This document shows positions 51,743 through 60,445 of a stretch of DNA of 64,000 nt, piece after piece. Both the position numbers and the translations under genes were made by a program. How positions within the stretch are numbered: position 1 is the first letter of the stretch; every line of letters starts with the position of its first letter. The stretch comes from an uncultured Bacteroidales bacterium (GTDB lineage: Bacteria > Bacteroidota > Bacteroidia > Bacteroidales > F082): positions 56,064 to 120,063 of the forward strand of contig ONFO01000006.1 in assembly GCA_900317155.1 (NCBI GenBank), given 5' to 3'. Below the pieces are notes generated by a model that saw only the letters and a program-made list of their open reading frames with translations, was not told the DNA's origin and searched no databases.

Positions 51743-54100
51743 TTAACGGATCAGTGCCACTTTTTTGGTTCGCGTCCGACCATTATGTTTCAATACAAAG
51801 TAATATAATCCGTTATCATAGTTAGTCATCGTATAACACACTTCCTTACAAGTGTTCAAGTCCAAACGGATAGCATCCGTCTTTTGTCCTATGCTATTGT
51901 AAACTTCTATTTCAGCACTACCAACCATGTTGCCAAAGCGCAAGGTCAAACGGCCATCGCACGGGTTAGGAGCCACCTCAAACTCAATGACTTCATTTGC
52001 CTCAGGCAGGTCGAAATAAGATGTTTGAATGGAAAAATCCCGCTGAACGGTATCACAACGGTTGATAGCCATAGCATGCAGGGTTACAGGTTCCAGCAAG
52101 TAGGAATGAATGTATAACGTGCAATACTTGCCCTTGCTGCCATGAGGTTCCACGCGCCAGTTGGGGCAATCAACTTGCCATAGGACTGTATCAATGTGAG
52201 CCCGAGATTCAACAGGTTGGATGACGTACTCATTTTCGCTGATGTGCGTCTCGCTACCGCCAACAGGAAAATGCGAGCCCTCAATTTCAAAATCTGGTGT
52301 GAATTCAAAATCAAGCGTGAGTTGATAGTTGTAGCAACTGTTTTCGTCCTCACCTTCCATCTCGTAATAGCCAGATTCAGTGTATTCCGTACCAAAATAT
52401 TCAAACGTAGGAACATCGCAAAGGGCTATTGTATCATTGTGATATTCAAATTCTTTAACATGTACTGGAAAAGTCAGCGTGTCATTAAAATGCTCTTGCG
52501 AAAAGGCATTGACACCCTCTACCAACGCTATTATCGCATAATCCCCTGCTTGTAAAAACAAATGACTAGTTGTAGTACCTTCCGCACTTTGTCCGTCGCC
52601 AAAGTCCCACTGCACTTGTTGAAGCTCGAAATTAGTCTTCACCTCAAAAACAGCCTCACTACCAGCACAAATACTCAAACCGTTGTAGTAAGAAGTTCCC
52701 AACAAGCCGTTTACATACAGCACCGATTTCAGATCCAACAAGTTGGAGCCAGCACAATAGGCATATCCCTTGTCAGTTCCAAAACCATATATATGAGCAA
52801 CCATACCCATAGGACAGGCCAAATGATGGTTGCCATGACTGATTTGCTGTCTGACAAAATAATAGGCATCATTACCGTTCACTGGTTGGAACAACGTGGG
52901 ATTCAGTAACGTGCCGTCAAGAAAGACTTGGCCAATGCTGGAATGGTCAACCACGATATTTACATAATGCACATCGATCGGTGCCAGTTCATGGTGAAAA
53001 GTACAAAATGTTATCTCACTGATTCTCTGTTCAATCGGCGGAATCCAAACCACAGACGGGTCGCCCCTACGTGTTTGTGCAGGGTCATCGTAACTCGTAG
53101 TATTGTAAAGATATACATGGCTGGGCTGGGAGGTCTCAATGAAACAGGAACCCACTGGTGAATACCCACCTGATGCGTAGAGCCAAAAAGTGTGCGATTG
53201 TCCTGCATTCAAGGTGGTCATATAGGTATTGTTGCACCAAATCGTGTCGTTGTCGGCTGCGGCAGTGATTTTCACCAAGTCGCGATACCGACCTTCCGAG
53301 CCAGTGACAGCGAACTGCCTACCCCAAGTATCTATAGGGATAGCCTGTTCAAAGATATGGTCGTGACCCTTACCCATGTCGCCAGGAATACAAGTCAATG
53401 TATTGCCGTTGAACAAAGCTATCTTTTTCCCGTCTTTGGCGACCACGCGTGTGCCTGACAAATCACGGTCGAATAATATGTAATTCGACTTTACGGGAAG
53501 AGTTTGCCCTGCATTTAGAGTGACCGTAAAGGCATGTCCTGCTGAATGGCCTCCTGCTGTAGCCACCGAAGGTGTCACTTCAACTATGGTGTTATCATCA
53601 ATGGCAACCACGAGAAAAGCGCTGGTCTCTTTGTCTGGAACATTCGGATGTGACCTCGACTGGTTGTCGCATTGCACGACATACTCCGACCCGAGGCTTT
53701 CGACAGGCAGCACAAAACTCGCATCGAAGGAATTGGTCGCGAAATTGGTGATATATACCGAAACGGTGTCATCCACCATCAGTTTCAAGCCCAAATTGTG
53801 AATCTGGTCCGACCCCAAATCGTGATATCCAGCCGATTCTGGAATGTCAATCATCACCGTACCTTCATTGCCCACCGAAAACGAGGTCTGCCACGAGGTG
53901 TATGGATTGACAATCGTTCCGCTACATGCCCGTTTCGCGCTGACCATCACTTGCGTTTCCACCCAGTCGTTCCAAGCATTCACTTTATAGCCATTTTCCA
54001 TAAAGGAAAACCAAAACTCGGTACCTTGAGTTGAGTTTTGGGCCCAAATAGAAAGGCCGCTCAATACCAATAATGACAATATGGACAACCTTTTCATCAT
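51743..54100 (-). CDS. IgGFc-binding-like T9SS-secreted protein, cassette 1 (second copy)
   Basis: The 785-residue protein (ATG at 54100, or 54097) has a signal peptide (ends LSIWAQ) and the IgGFc_binding-like domain (SFDASFVLPVESLGSEYVVQ, GKKIALFNGNT, PSVVWIPPIEQRISEITF). A PKD-like segment VQWDFGDGQSAEG and a type A T9SS sorting domain (FEVAPNPCDGRLTLRFG, VYNSIGQKTDA, GLYYFVLKHNG) follow. It starts 6 bases after the stop of another copy. Two adjacent copies plus a third in cassette 2 show repeated duplication and divergence. Confidence 0.82.
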   Translation of the reverse strand: MMKRLSILSLLVLSGLSIWAQNSTQGTEFWFSFMENGYKVNAWNDWVETQVMVSAKRACSGTIVNPYTSWQTSFSVGNEGTVMIDIPESAGYHDLGSDQIHNLGLKLMVDDTVSVYITNFATNSFDASFVLPVESLGSEYVVQCDNQSRSHPNVPDKETSAFLVVAIDDNTIVEVTPSVATAGGHSAGHAFTVTLNAGQTLPVKSNYILFDRDLSGTRVVAKDGKKIALFNGNTLTCIPGDMGKGHDHIFEQAIPIDTWGRQFAVTGSEGRYRDLVKITAAADNDTIWCNNTYMTTLNAGQSHTFWLYASGGYSPVGSCFIETSQPSHVYLYNTTSYDDPAQTRRGDPSVVWIPPIEQRISEITFCTFHHELAPIDVHYVNIVVDHSSIGQVFLDGTLLNPTLFQPVNGNDAYYFVRQQISHGNHHLACPMGMVAHIYGFGTDKGYAYCAGSNLLDLKSVLYVNGLLGTSYYNGLSICAGSEAVFEVKTNFELQQVQWDFGDGQSAEGTTTSHLFLQAGDYAIIALVEGVNAFSQEHFNDTLTFPVHVKEFEYHNDTIALCDVPTFEYFGTEYTESGYYEMEGEDENSCYNYQLTLDFEFTPDFEIEGSHFPVGGSETHISENEYVIQPVESRAHIDTVLWQVDCPNWRVEPHGSKGKYCTLYIHSYLLEPVTLHAMAINRCDTVQRDFSIQTSYFDLPEANEVIEFEVAPNPCDGRLTLRFGNMVGSAEIEVYNSIGQKTDAIRLDLNTCKEVCYTMTNYDNGLYYFVLKHNGRTRTKKVALIR

Positions 54101-54106
54101 ATCCAA

Positions 54107-56464
54107 CTAACGCTGCAATAATAGTTTTCGTATTCCTTTCCGGGTTTCAGACTTCAATACAATATAATATAGTCCATCGGGAACGTTTGGCATCAAATAA
54201 TTCATTTCCTTTCCTTGAACGACTTCCAACGCGAATGCATCCACCTTCTGACCTAAATTGTTGAAAACCTCAACCTCAACCAGTCCTTGCAAATCACCGA
54301 AACATAAGTTCAAGTTACCATTAGTTGGATTAGGAGCAATCTCAAAACCATCATTTTGCGCATTCTCTTCCACATCAAAATAGGAAGTCTGGATAAAGAA
54401 CTCCTCATGCACTGTATCGCAGCGGTTGATAGCCCAAGCATGCAAGGTTACAGGTTCCAGAAGATAGGAGAAAATGTATAAAGTGCATGTCTCGCCTTTA
54501 CCATGCGGTTCAACGTACCAATTGGGGCAATCTATCTGCCAAAGCACTGTATCAATATGAGCACGAGGCTCCAAAGGACGAATGCCATACTCGTTCACGC
54601 TGATATGCGTCTCGCTGCCGCCAATAGGCCAATGTGTGCCGACAAACTCAAAGTGCGGCGTAAACTCCATGTCAAGGGTCAAGATATAGGTGCTATCGCA
54701 GCCAAAGATGTTGTGTCCAATCCGTTCATAATGACCCGATTGCGAATACGACACTCCATAGTAGTCGAAAGCATCGACATCACAAACCATAGTGTCGTTC
54801 AAATGATATTCTGGCTCACCAACATGCACATCAATAGTCATCGTGTCGTAAACCGGCTCATACGTGAATGCGTCGATGCCTTCGACAAACGCCTTCGTGA
54901 CGAAATCCCCGACCTGTTCGAAGACATGCGTTGCAGTCATCCCACCCTCCGTCATCACGCCGTCAAACATCCAAAACACGCGCCTCACGGGATAGTTGGT
55001 GCGCAGCATGAAATCGGCACTCTCGCCCACGCAGAGGTACAAGCCGTTATGATACAAGTTGCTCGATTGCCCGTTGACGAACAGGCTACCCGACAAGTCC
55101 AGCACATTGGCACCCACACAATAGGCGTAGCCCTTGACAGTCCCGAAGCCATAGACGTGCGCGATGAGCCCCCAAATGCAAGAAAGGTGATGGACACCAT
55201 GTGAGATTTGTACCCTTGCAAAAGAATAGGCTCCGTTTCCAATGAGCGGATCAAATCGGTCGGGACTGATGAGGGTACCATCAAGATACACCTCGTTCAC
55301 ACTTGACGTCTCCACTACAATATTCACATAATGGTAATCGATGGGCGCCTTGTTGTGGTTGAAAGTGCAGAACGTGATTTCGTTGATTTTTTGCTCGACG
55401 GGTGGAATCCACACCATAGAGGGGTCGCCGTACTCCACCGCCCCCAAATCGTAGCAAGTCGTGTTGTAAAGGTAGAGCATGCTCGGCAGCGAGGTCTCGA
55501 CGAAACAAGCGCCTCCGCCGAACTGATGGTTCCCATAGCCCGAATACAGCCAAAAACTATACGACTGCCCGGCGTCGAGTGCCGCCACAAACTGGCCGTT
55601 GCACCACACCGTGTCGTTGTCGTGGCCTGCCGTGACCTTCACCAAGTCGCGCGTGCGGCTCGCCGAGCTTGTGACCGCAAACTGCTGTCCCCAGGTTTCC
55701 ACAGGCAAGGCCTGTTCAAAGATGTGGTCATATCCATCCGTCAACGTATTGGGGATGGTGGTCAGCGTGTTGCCATTGAAGACAGCGATTTTCTTGCTGT
55801 CGCGGGCACTAATCTTTGTGCCCGAAAAATCGCGGGAGCTGGAAGAGTTGTTAGAGCGCATGAAATAAGTCTGGCCTTTGTCGAGACTGACCGAATAGGT
55901 GGTACCGGCACTGTGTCCGTCAAGGGTTGTCTCCGACGGGATGATGTCAATTTGGGTATTGTCCTCTGTGGCGACGATGAGAAAGGCGCTTGTCTCCAGA
56001 TCACCGAACGATGACTGCGTCTTCGATTGGCTGTCGCACTGGACGATATAGTCCGACCCAAGGCTTTCAACGGGAAGCACAAAAGTGGCGTCAAACGAAT
56101 TAGTAGCACAATTGGCGGTATAGACAGAGACAGTATCCGTAGCGGTCAGTTCCAGCCCAAAGTTGGAAGGATAGCCCTCGTTGTTGGTATTATAGCCCTC
56201 GTCCAAAGGGATTTGCAGCACCACAACACTCTCGTTTCCAACCTCAAAAGTCATCGACCACGAAGTGCGAGGATTGCTTATCGTACCGCTACAAGCCCGT
56301 TTCGCGCTGACCATCACCTGCGTCTCCACCCAATTTGTACCATTATACTGATAGCCGTTTCTCATGAACGACAGCCAAAACTCCTTGCCTTGGGTCGAGT
56401 TTTGGGCAAAAAGCGCATTCCCGATGAAAAGCAAAACCAACAAGAACGTAAATCTCTTTTTCAT
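54107..56464 (-). CDS. IgGFc-binding-like T9SS-secreted protein, cassette 1 (first copy)
   Basis: The 785-residue protein has a signal peptide (ends GNALFAQ), an IgGFc_binding-like domain (SFDATFVLPVESLGSDYIVQ, SKKIAVFNGNT, PSMVWIPPVEQKINEITF), a PKD-like segment around VRRVFWMFDGVMTEGG and a type A T9SS domain (FEIAPNPTNGNLNLCFG, VFNNLGQKVDA). The PKD motif reads MFDGV instead of the FGDG of its paralogues. It heads the whole 12-kb surface region with a TAnnTTTG element upstream. Probably surface-exposed. Confidence 0.82.
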   Translation of the reverse strand: MKKRFTFLLVLLFIGNALFAQNSTQGKEFWLSFMRNGYQYNGTNWVETQVMVSAKRACSGTISNPRTSWSMTFEVGNESVVVLQIPLDEGYNTNNEGYPSNFGLELTATDTVSVYTANCATNSFDATFVLPVESLGSDYIVQCDSQSKTQSSFGDLETSAFLIVATEDNTQIDIIPSETTLDGHSAGTTYSVSLDKGQTYFMRSNNSSSSRDFSGTKISARDSKKIAVFNGNTLTTIPNTLTDGYDHIFEQALPVETWGQQFAVTSSASRTRDLVKVTAGHDNDTVWCNGQFVAALDAGQSYSFWLYSGYGNHQFGGGACFVETSLPSMLYLYNTTCYDLGAVEYGDPSMVWIPPVEQKINEITFCTFNHNKAPIDYHYVNIVVETSSVNEVYLDGTLISPDRFDPLIGNGAYSFARVQISHGVHHLSCIWGLIAHVYGFGTVKGYAYCVGANVLDLSGSLFVNGQSSNLYHNGLYLCVGESADFMLRTNYPVRRVFWMFDGVMTEGGMTATHVFEQVGDFVTKAFVEGIDAFTYEPVYDTMTIDVHVGEPEYHLNDTMVCDVDAFDYYGVSYSQSGHYERIGHNIFGCDSTYILTLDMEFTPHFEFVGTHWPIGGSETHISVNEYGIRPLEPRAHIDTVLWQIDCPNWYVEPHGKGETCTLYIFSYLLEPVTLHAWAINRCDTVHEEFFIQTSYFDVEENAQNDGFEIAPNPTNGNLNLCFGDLQGLVEVEVFNNLGQKVDAFALEVVQGKEMNYLMPNVPDGLYYIVLKSETRKGIRKLLLQR

Positions 56465-56487
56465 GTCACTTCGTTTTTAGGACACTG

Positions 56488-56495
56488 CAAATATA
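56488..56495 (-). promoter_or_regulatory. -7 promoter element of surface cassette 1
   Basis: CAAATATA on the plus strand gives TATATTTG on the minus strand, 23 bases upstream of the ATG at 56464. It is identical to the element ahead of cassette 2. Confidence 0.6.
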
Positions 56496-56566
56496 TAAAA
56501 ATTTCCAATTTCTAAATAAAACAATAAAAAAATTCGATAAAAAAGAAATTTTTTGCTTGAAACGAA

Positions 56567-57691
56567 TTATTTCTTCGTCTTCAATGATTCAACAATGACC
56601 TCAGCGGCCTTTTCTGAAGCCCCAACATTACCAAGTTTGTCCTTCAATTCCTCATAATCCTCAAGCAACTGGCGCTGACGCTTGCCATTGTGGAGCAGTT
56701 GGTCCAACTCCTTGACCAGATTATCCTCGTTCAAGTCGCCTTGAATCAACTCCTTGACCACTTCCCTATCCATTATGAGATTGACTAACGAGATGAATTT
56801 CACCTTGATCATCCATTTGGCGAGGCGATAGGAGAAATTCGTGGCTTTGTAACACACCACCTCTGGCACGGAAAGCAAGGCTGTTTCGAGGGTAGCTGTC
56901 CCCGAAGTCACCAATGCGGCACTGGAGTTTAGCAGCAAATCGTAGGTCTGGTTTTCCACAAAAAAGACATCGGAATTGCCCATGATATCTTTGTATAAAG
57001 ACTTATCCAGAGAAGAAACGCCAGCGATCACAAACTGATAATCAGGAAAATGCGAAGCCGCCTTGAGCATCACAGGCAAGGTACGTTTCACCTCTTGCCG
57101 ACGGCTGCCAGGCAACATGGCAATGATTTCGCGCCGTTCGCCAAGGCTGTTGCGACGCAGGAAAATCGAGCGGCTGCCCGTGCCCACCTTGGCCAATTCA
57201 TCCAGCAAAGGATTACCGACAAAAGTCACATCCACGCCGTAACGCTTGTAGAACTCTTCCTCAAAGGGCAAGATAACCAGCATCTTATCCACAGACTTCT
57301 TAATCTTTTGCACACGGCGTCGCTTCCAAGCCCAAACCTGAGGAGAAATATAATAATACACCTTGAAGCCCTTCTTGTGGGCAAAGTCAGCGATACGCAA
57401 ATTAAAACCAGGATAATCCACCAAGACAACAACATCAGGCTGATATTCAAGAATATCCTTCTTGCACTGGGCGATATTGCCCAATACCTTTCTCAGGTTG
57501 ACCGCCACCTCAACAAAGCCCATATAAGCCATTGTGCGATAATGCTTCACCAACTCAACGCCTTGGGCCTTCATAAGGTCACCACCAAAACCACGAAATT
57601 CGGCCTTCTTGTCCTTCTTCTTGATTTCAGCCACAAGGTTGGAAGCGTGCAAGTCGCCTGATGCCTCACCAGCGATGATATAGAACTTCAT
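56567..57691 (-). CDS. lpxB: Lipid-A-disaccharide synthase
   Basis: The 374-residue protein begins MKFYIIAGEASGDLHASNL, the LpxB start. Further marks are GFGGDLMKAQG, VVLVDYPGFNLRIA, YYISPQVWAWKRRRV and FVGNPLLDEL, with LLPGSRRQEVKRTLP (preceded by an isoleucine and alanine) in the middle. It joins UDP-diacylglucosamine and lipid X in lipid A synthesis at the inner membrane. The ATG at 57691 is preferred over longer readings because the conserved start is there. It follows a small membrane protein gene by 4 bases. Confidence 0.93.
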   Translation of the reverse strand: MKFYIIAGEASGDLHASNLVAEIKKKDKKAEFRGFGGDLMKAQGVELVKHYRTMAYMGFVEVAVNLRKVLGNIAQCKKDILEYQPDVVVLVDYPGFNLRIADFAHKKGFKVYYYISPQVWAWKRRRVQKIKKSVDKMLVILPFEEEFYKRYGVDVTFVGNPLLDELAKVGTGSRSIFLRRNSLGERREIIAMLPGSRRQEVKRTLPVMLKAASHFPDYQFVIAGVSSLDKSLYKDIMGNSDVFFVENQTYDLLLNSSAALVTSGTATLETALLSVPEVVCYKATNFSYRLAKWMIKVKFISLVNLIMDREVVKELIQGDLNEDNLVKELDQLLHNGKRQRQLLEDYEELKDKLGNVGASEKAAEVIVESLKTKK

Positions 57692-57695
57692 GACC

Positions 57696-57947
57696 CTACA
57701 CTTTATAAAGGAAAAACACGAGCAGCATCCCCACAACCGTGACCAGCAGAATGCCCTTGCCAATCCGTTCGTAATTCCATTTCACCAGCAGCATCCTAAA
57801 CAACACAATGCCTGGGATGAAAGCCAACAGATAAGGCGCACGGCCATATTGTTCCCCCCAAGGAATGAGGTTCAACAAAAGGAAAAACAGCACAAAACTG
57901 GCGGCACCTGCCAAGAGCCCAAGCCAAAAGTTATCCTTGATTTTCAT
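57696..57947 (-). CDS. Small membrane protein between surE and lpxB
   Basis: The 83-residue protein has three hydrophobic stretches (about 6-27, 38-54, 60-81) and no recognisable domain. It starts at ATG 57947, 7 bases after the surE stop; a longer reading from 57965 would overlap surE. Its position between surE and lpxB in one compact operon is the only hint to function. Confidence 0.6.
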   Translation of the reverse strand: MKIKDNFWLGLLAGAASFVLFFLLLNLIPWGEQYGRAPYLLAFIPGIVLFRMLLVKWNYERIGKGILLVTVVGMLLVFFLYKV

Positions 57948-57954
57948 AAGCGTA

Positions 57955-58809
57955 TTATTTGACATGGGACACGGGACTACGGGACACGGGACTATCCATA
58001 GTCTCGCGTTTCGTGTCTCGAAGTCTCGCGTCAATAGTTATGTTTTCAAATTCTTTCATCAGTTCAATCTGCGAATGTGCCGTCCAGTCGAAGCAGGTGG
58101 GCACCAGCGAGGCATAATTGTTTTGCAACGCCCAGAGGTCGGTATCGGGCACGATGTCGTCGCTCTCAAAAGTCCCGTCAAGGTTGTAGTACTGCTCGCC
58201 TTTCTCATCATATTGTTCCTTGAAATATTCCACCCAACGGCAAGCCGCCTGCCGGCACACCTTGATGCCTTTCATAGGTTCCTCGCAACGTTTGGGGAAA
58301 TTCACATTCAAGCAGATGCCTTTAGGCAAGCCCTCTATCAGCACCTTCTTAGCGATTTCCAAGATGGCGGTGTCAAGATGGTCAAAGTCGGCATCAGGGT
58401 CAAGGCTAAAAAGACTGTAGCCGATGGCATTCAAGCCGTTCATGCAAGCCTCGATGACAGCACCTATCGTTCCCGAATAGACCACTGTTGTAGCGGCGTT
58501 CATTCCATGGTTGATACCTGAGACCACCAAGTCGGGATATTGGGTCATCAGTTTTTGATATCCTAGCTTCACGCAGTCGACGGGCGTGCCATTGCAACGA
58601 TATTCTTTAAAGCCTTCCTCCTCATGTACAAGGCGCACATAAATCCTTTCTCGGATACTACAGGAATGACTCTTTGCCGACATCACCTCATCCGTCGAAA
58701 CAAGCACCACATCGCCAAGGGTTCGCATTAGTGTAACCAGTTTTCGAAGGCCTTTGGCCGCGTAACCGTCATCATTGGTAATCAGTATTTGGGGGCGTTT
58801 TTTGTCCAT
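57955..58809 (-). CDS. surE: 5'/3'-nucleotidase SurE
   Basis: The 284-residue protein has the SurE start (ILITNDDGYAAKGLRKL), metal-binding Asp-Asp and Asn in VVSGINHGMN, and S in DEVMSAKSHS. It hydrolyses nucleoside monophosphates. The last 23 or so residues (RLRDTKRETMDSPVSRSPVS) are encoded by short tandem repeats and extend beyond the usual length, so the C-terminus is probably an add-on. The ATG at 58809 is chosen since a -7 element lies 18 bases upstream. First gene of the surE-membrane protein-lpxB operon. Confidence 0.92.
   Translation of the reverse strand: MDKKRPQILITNDDGYAAKGLRKLVTLMRTLGDVVLVSTDEVMSAKSHSCSIRERIYVRLVHEEEGFKEYRCNGTPVDCVKLGYQKLMTQYPDLVVSGINHGMNAATTVVYSGTIGAVIEACMNGLNAIGYSLFSLDPDADFDHLDTAILEIAKKVLIEGLPKGICLNVNFPKRCEEPMKGIKVCRQAACRWVEYFKEQYDEKGEQYYNLDGTFESDDIVPDTDLWALQNNYASLVPTCFDWTAHSQIELMKEFENITIDARLRDTKRETMDSPVSRSPVSHVK
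57966..58030. repeat. Short repeats in the surE 3' end
   Basis: GGGACACGGGACT is repeated at 57966-57978 and 57981-57993. GTCTCGCG occurs at 58001 and 58023, with a related GTGTCTCG at 58013. The repeats include the end of the surE coding region. Confidence 0.65.
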
Positions 58810-58826
58810 TTTAAAACAATATGCTG

Positions 58827-58834
58827 CAAAGATA
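58827..58834 (-). promoter_or_regulatory. -7 promoter element of surE
   Basis: CAAAGATA on the plus strand gives TATCTTTG on the minus strand, 17 bases upstream of the ATG at 58809. Confidence 0.65.
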
Positions 58835-58941
58835 GGAAAAAGCATTGTTGGAATTGCCCTGTCGGGCAAGAAATCTGTCAAAAATGAATCAAAAATCTTT
58901 ATACTAGATTTTTAGAGATTTCTTTGCGAAGCAAATCCCAT

Positions 58942-59523
58942 TCAAAAGTCTTTCAAGCATTGGTACAATTTTCGGGTTGGCAGACCCATCACGTTGTAGA
59001 ACGAGCCTTCCAATCCGCTGATACCCACATAGCCAATCCACTCCTGGATGCCGTAGGCACCCGCCTTGTCGAAGGGCTTGCAATGCTCGATGTAATAGTC
59101 GATTTCTTCATCATCGAGTTGGGCAAAAGTCACATTGGAGCGCACCGCAAACGACTCTGTTTTCTCTGCCGAGCGCACCGTGACACCCGTCACCACATGA
59201 TGCGTCTTACCTGAGAGCAGTTGCAGCATACGTGTAGCGTCTTCCCTATTCTTCGGCTTGCCCAGAATCTCACCTTCGCAAATCACAACGGTATCGGAAG
59301 TGATGAGCAGATAATCAGCGGGCAATTCATCATCATTAAAAGCCAATGACTTTTGCAGGCTGAGGTATTTCGGCACTTCATCCAAAGGCAAATCTGCTGG
59401 ATAGTTTTCAAGTGTTTCCTTGGTCAGAATCTCGAAATCCACGCCCATGCCGCGCAACAATTCCTGCCGGCGCGGGGATTTTGAGGCAAGGATGATATGA
59501 TATTTTTTCAGGTTGGAGAGCAT
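58942..59523 (-). CDS. maf: Maf-family nucleoside triphosphate pyrophosphatase
   Basis: The 193-residue protein has the Maf motifs ILASKSPRRQELL at residues 10-23, ITSDTVV with catalytic Asp77, GKPKNREDATRML and KAGAYGIQEW. The last motif suits the dTTP/UTP pyrophosphatase subgroup (YhdE-like). It would clear non-canonical or excess pyrimidine nucleotides. A TATTTTTG-type -7 element is at 59550-59557 (minus strand), just upstream of the start. It stands apart from surE by about 130 bases. Confidence 0.92.
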   Translation of the reverse strand: MLSNLKKYHIILASKSPRRQELLRGMGVDFEILTKETLENYPADLPLDEVPKYLSLQKSLAFNDDELPADYLLITSDTVVICEGEILGKPKNREDATRMLQLLSGKTHHVVTGVTVRSAEKTESFAVRSNVTFAQLDDEEIDYYIEHCKPFDKAGAYGIQEWIGYVGISGLEGSFYNVMGLPTRKLYQCLKDF

Positions 59524-59549
59524 ATTTTATTAAGGTGTGATTGACAATG

Positions 59550-59557
59550 CAAAAATA
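59550..59557 (-). promoter_or_regulatory. -7 promoter element of maf
   Basis: CAAAAATA on the plus strand gives TATTTTTG on the minus strand, 26 bases upstream of the ATG at 59523. Confidence 0.5.
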
Positions 59558-59575
59558 ATGGTTTTCCACAAATCA

Positions 59576-59617
59576 GATTACCATAAAATGATTACCATAA
59601 AATAGTAATCATAAAAT
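59576..59617. repeat. Tandem repeat between higA and maf
   Basis: GATTACCATAAAAT occurs at 59576-59589 and 59590-59603, followed by a diverged GTAATCATAAAAT at 59605-59617. The 14-base period places it in the maf upstream region, where a -33 element would be expected to sit. Confidence 0.7.
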
Positions 59618-59646
59618 GAGAATCGTATGCGAACTTCTCATAAAAA

Positions 59647-59970
59647 TCAAAATGTCGCCGCTATTTTTCTAATTGACTTCAACCGACTGACAAAATTTTG
59701 ATTACGCCGCGCAGTAATCACATTATAGCGGGTCTGCATGGCCAAAAGCGGCTCGGCATCAATGTCAAGGGCTGCACTGATGAGCAAAGCTAATTCGGTA
59801 TTTAGAGTACGCTTACCATTGAGCACTTCGTTCAGTTGCGTATAGGAGACGCCTATCTGGGCCGCCAATGTCCTTTGTGAAATACCACGATATTCTATCT
59901 CGTCTTTAATCACCTCTCCAGGATGCGTTGGTTCAAAAGGTTCCATTTTATTTGCTTCCATTGTTTTCAT
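59647..59970 (-). CDS. higA: HigA-type antitoxin (HTH_XRE)
   Basis: The 107-residue protein has the HigA opening EPFEPTHPGEVIKDEIEYRG and a helix-turn-helix (SQRTLAAQIGVSYTQLNEVLNGKRTL) near 30-55. It should bind and neutralise the RelE-like toxin encoded 10 bases upstream and repress their shared promoter. The antitoxin is second in the operon, which is the usual higBA order. Confidence 0.92.
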   Translation of the reverse strand: MKTMEANKMEPFEPTHPGEVIKDEIEYRGISQRTLAAQIGVSYTQLNEVLNGKRTLNTELALLISAALDIDAEPLLAMQTRYNVITARRNQNFVSRLKSIRKIAATF

Positions 59971-59980
59971 AATCTTGTAT

Positions 59981-60298
59981 TTATTGATAATGGTTACTTA
60001 ATTCCGTGATATTGCAAATTGTCGCGATCACCTCATTGTCTTGCTTTATCTCCTCAAACTCAATTCGATATTGGTCATTTACCCTTACCGAAGACAATCC
60101 GGCTTTATCACCAACCAATTTTTCATAGTGCAACGAGTTATACTTTGCTAACGACAACACATCAGGTGTATCTATCATCAAATCTACCACTCTCTTATAT
60201 TTCTTGACCACCTGCGGCTGATATCGGTGTTTCTTATCACCACTATCTCCTTTTTCGTATAGGTTACCAAGATATTCTTTGTCAAACAAAACTTTCAT
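59981..60298 (-). CDS. higB: HigB/RelE-type toxin
   Basis: The 105-residue protein has the RelE/HigB fold pattern with VKKYKRVVDLMIDTPDVLSLAKYNSLHYEKL and LSSVRVNDQYRIEFE, then ICNITELSNHY at the end. Such toxins cleave mRNA on the ribosome. The conserved Arg in VRVNDQYRIEF is present, so it is probably active. First gene of higBA, with a palindromic operator upstream. Confidence 0.9.
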   Translation of the reverse strand: MKVLFDKEYLGNLYEKGDSGDKKHRYQPQVVKKYKRVVDLMIDTPDVLSLAKYNSLHYEKLVGDKAGLSSVRVNDQYRIEFEEIKQDNEVIATICNITELSNHYQ

Positions 60299-60318
60299 TC
60301 AACGTTGATTTGATGCTG

Positions 60319-60358
60319 CAAAGATAACAAAGATTTTAGATATTCACAAATTTGTGAA
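60319..60358 (-). promoter_or_regulatory. higBA promoter and palindromic operator
   Basis: CAAAGATA (60319-60326) gives -7 TATCTTTG on the minus strand. CAAA at 60347-60350 gives -33 TTTG, with 20 bases between. The perfect 16-base palindrome TTCACAAATTTGTGAA at 60343-60358 covers the -33 box, as expected for a HigA operator. Confidence 0.8.
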
Positions 60359-60390
60359 CATATTTCTTTTCAAGACAGCCATAAAATAAA

Positions 60391-60423
60391 CGAATAGCGG
60401 AGTTTATTAAGCCCCGCTATTCG
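60391..60423 (-). terminator. Terminator after the threonine dehydrogenase gene
   Basis: Stem CGAATAGCGG (60391-60400) / CCGCTATTCG (60414-60423). On the minus strand TTTATTTTAT follows. It lies 22 bases past the tdh stop and upstream of the higB promoter. Confidence 0.75.
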
Positions 60424-60445
60424 CTTTACCTGATGAAAAAGGCTA

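Noticed and set aside
59647-60298. higBA as the boundary of a mobile element
   Set aside because: No repeats, integrase or composition change was noticed around it; it sits between housekeeping genes.
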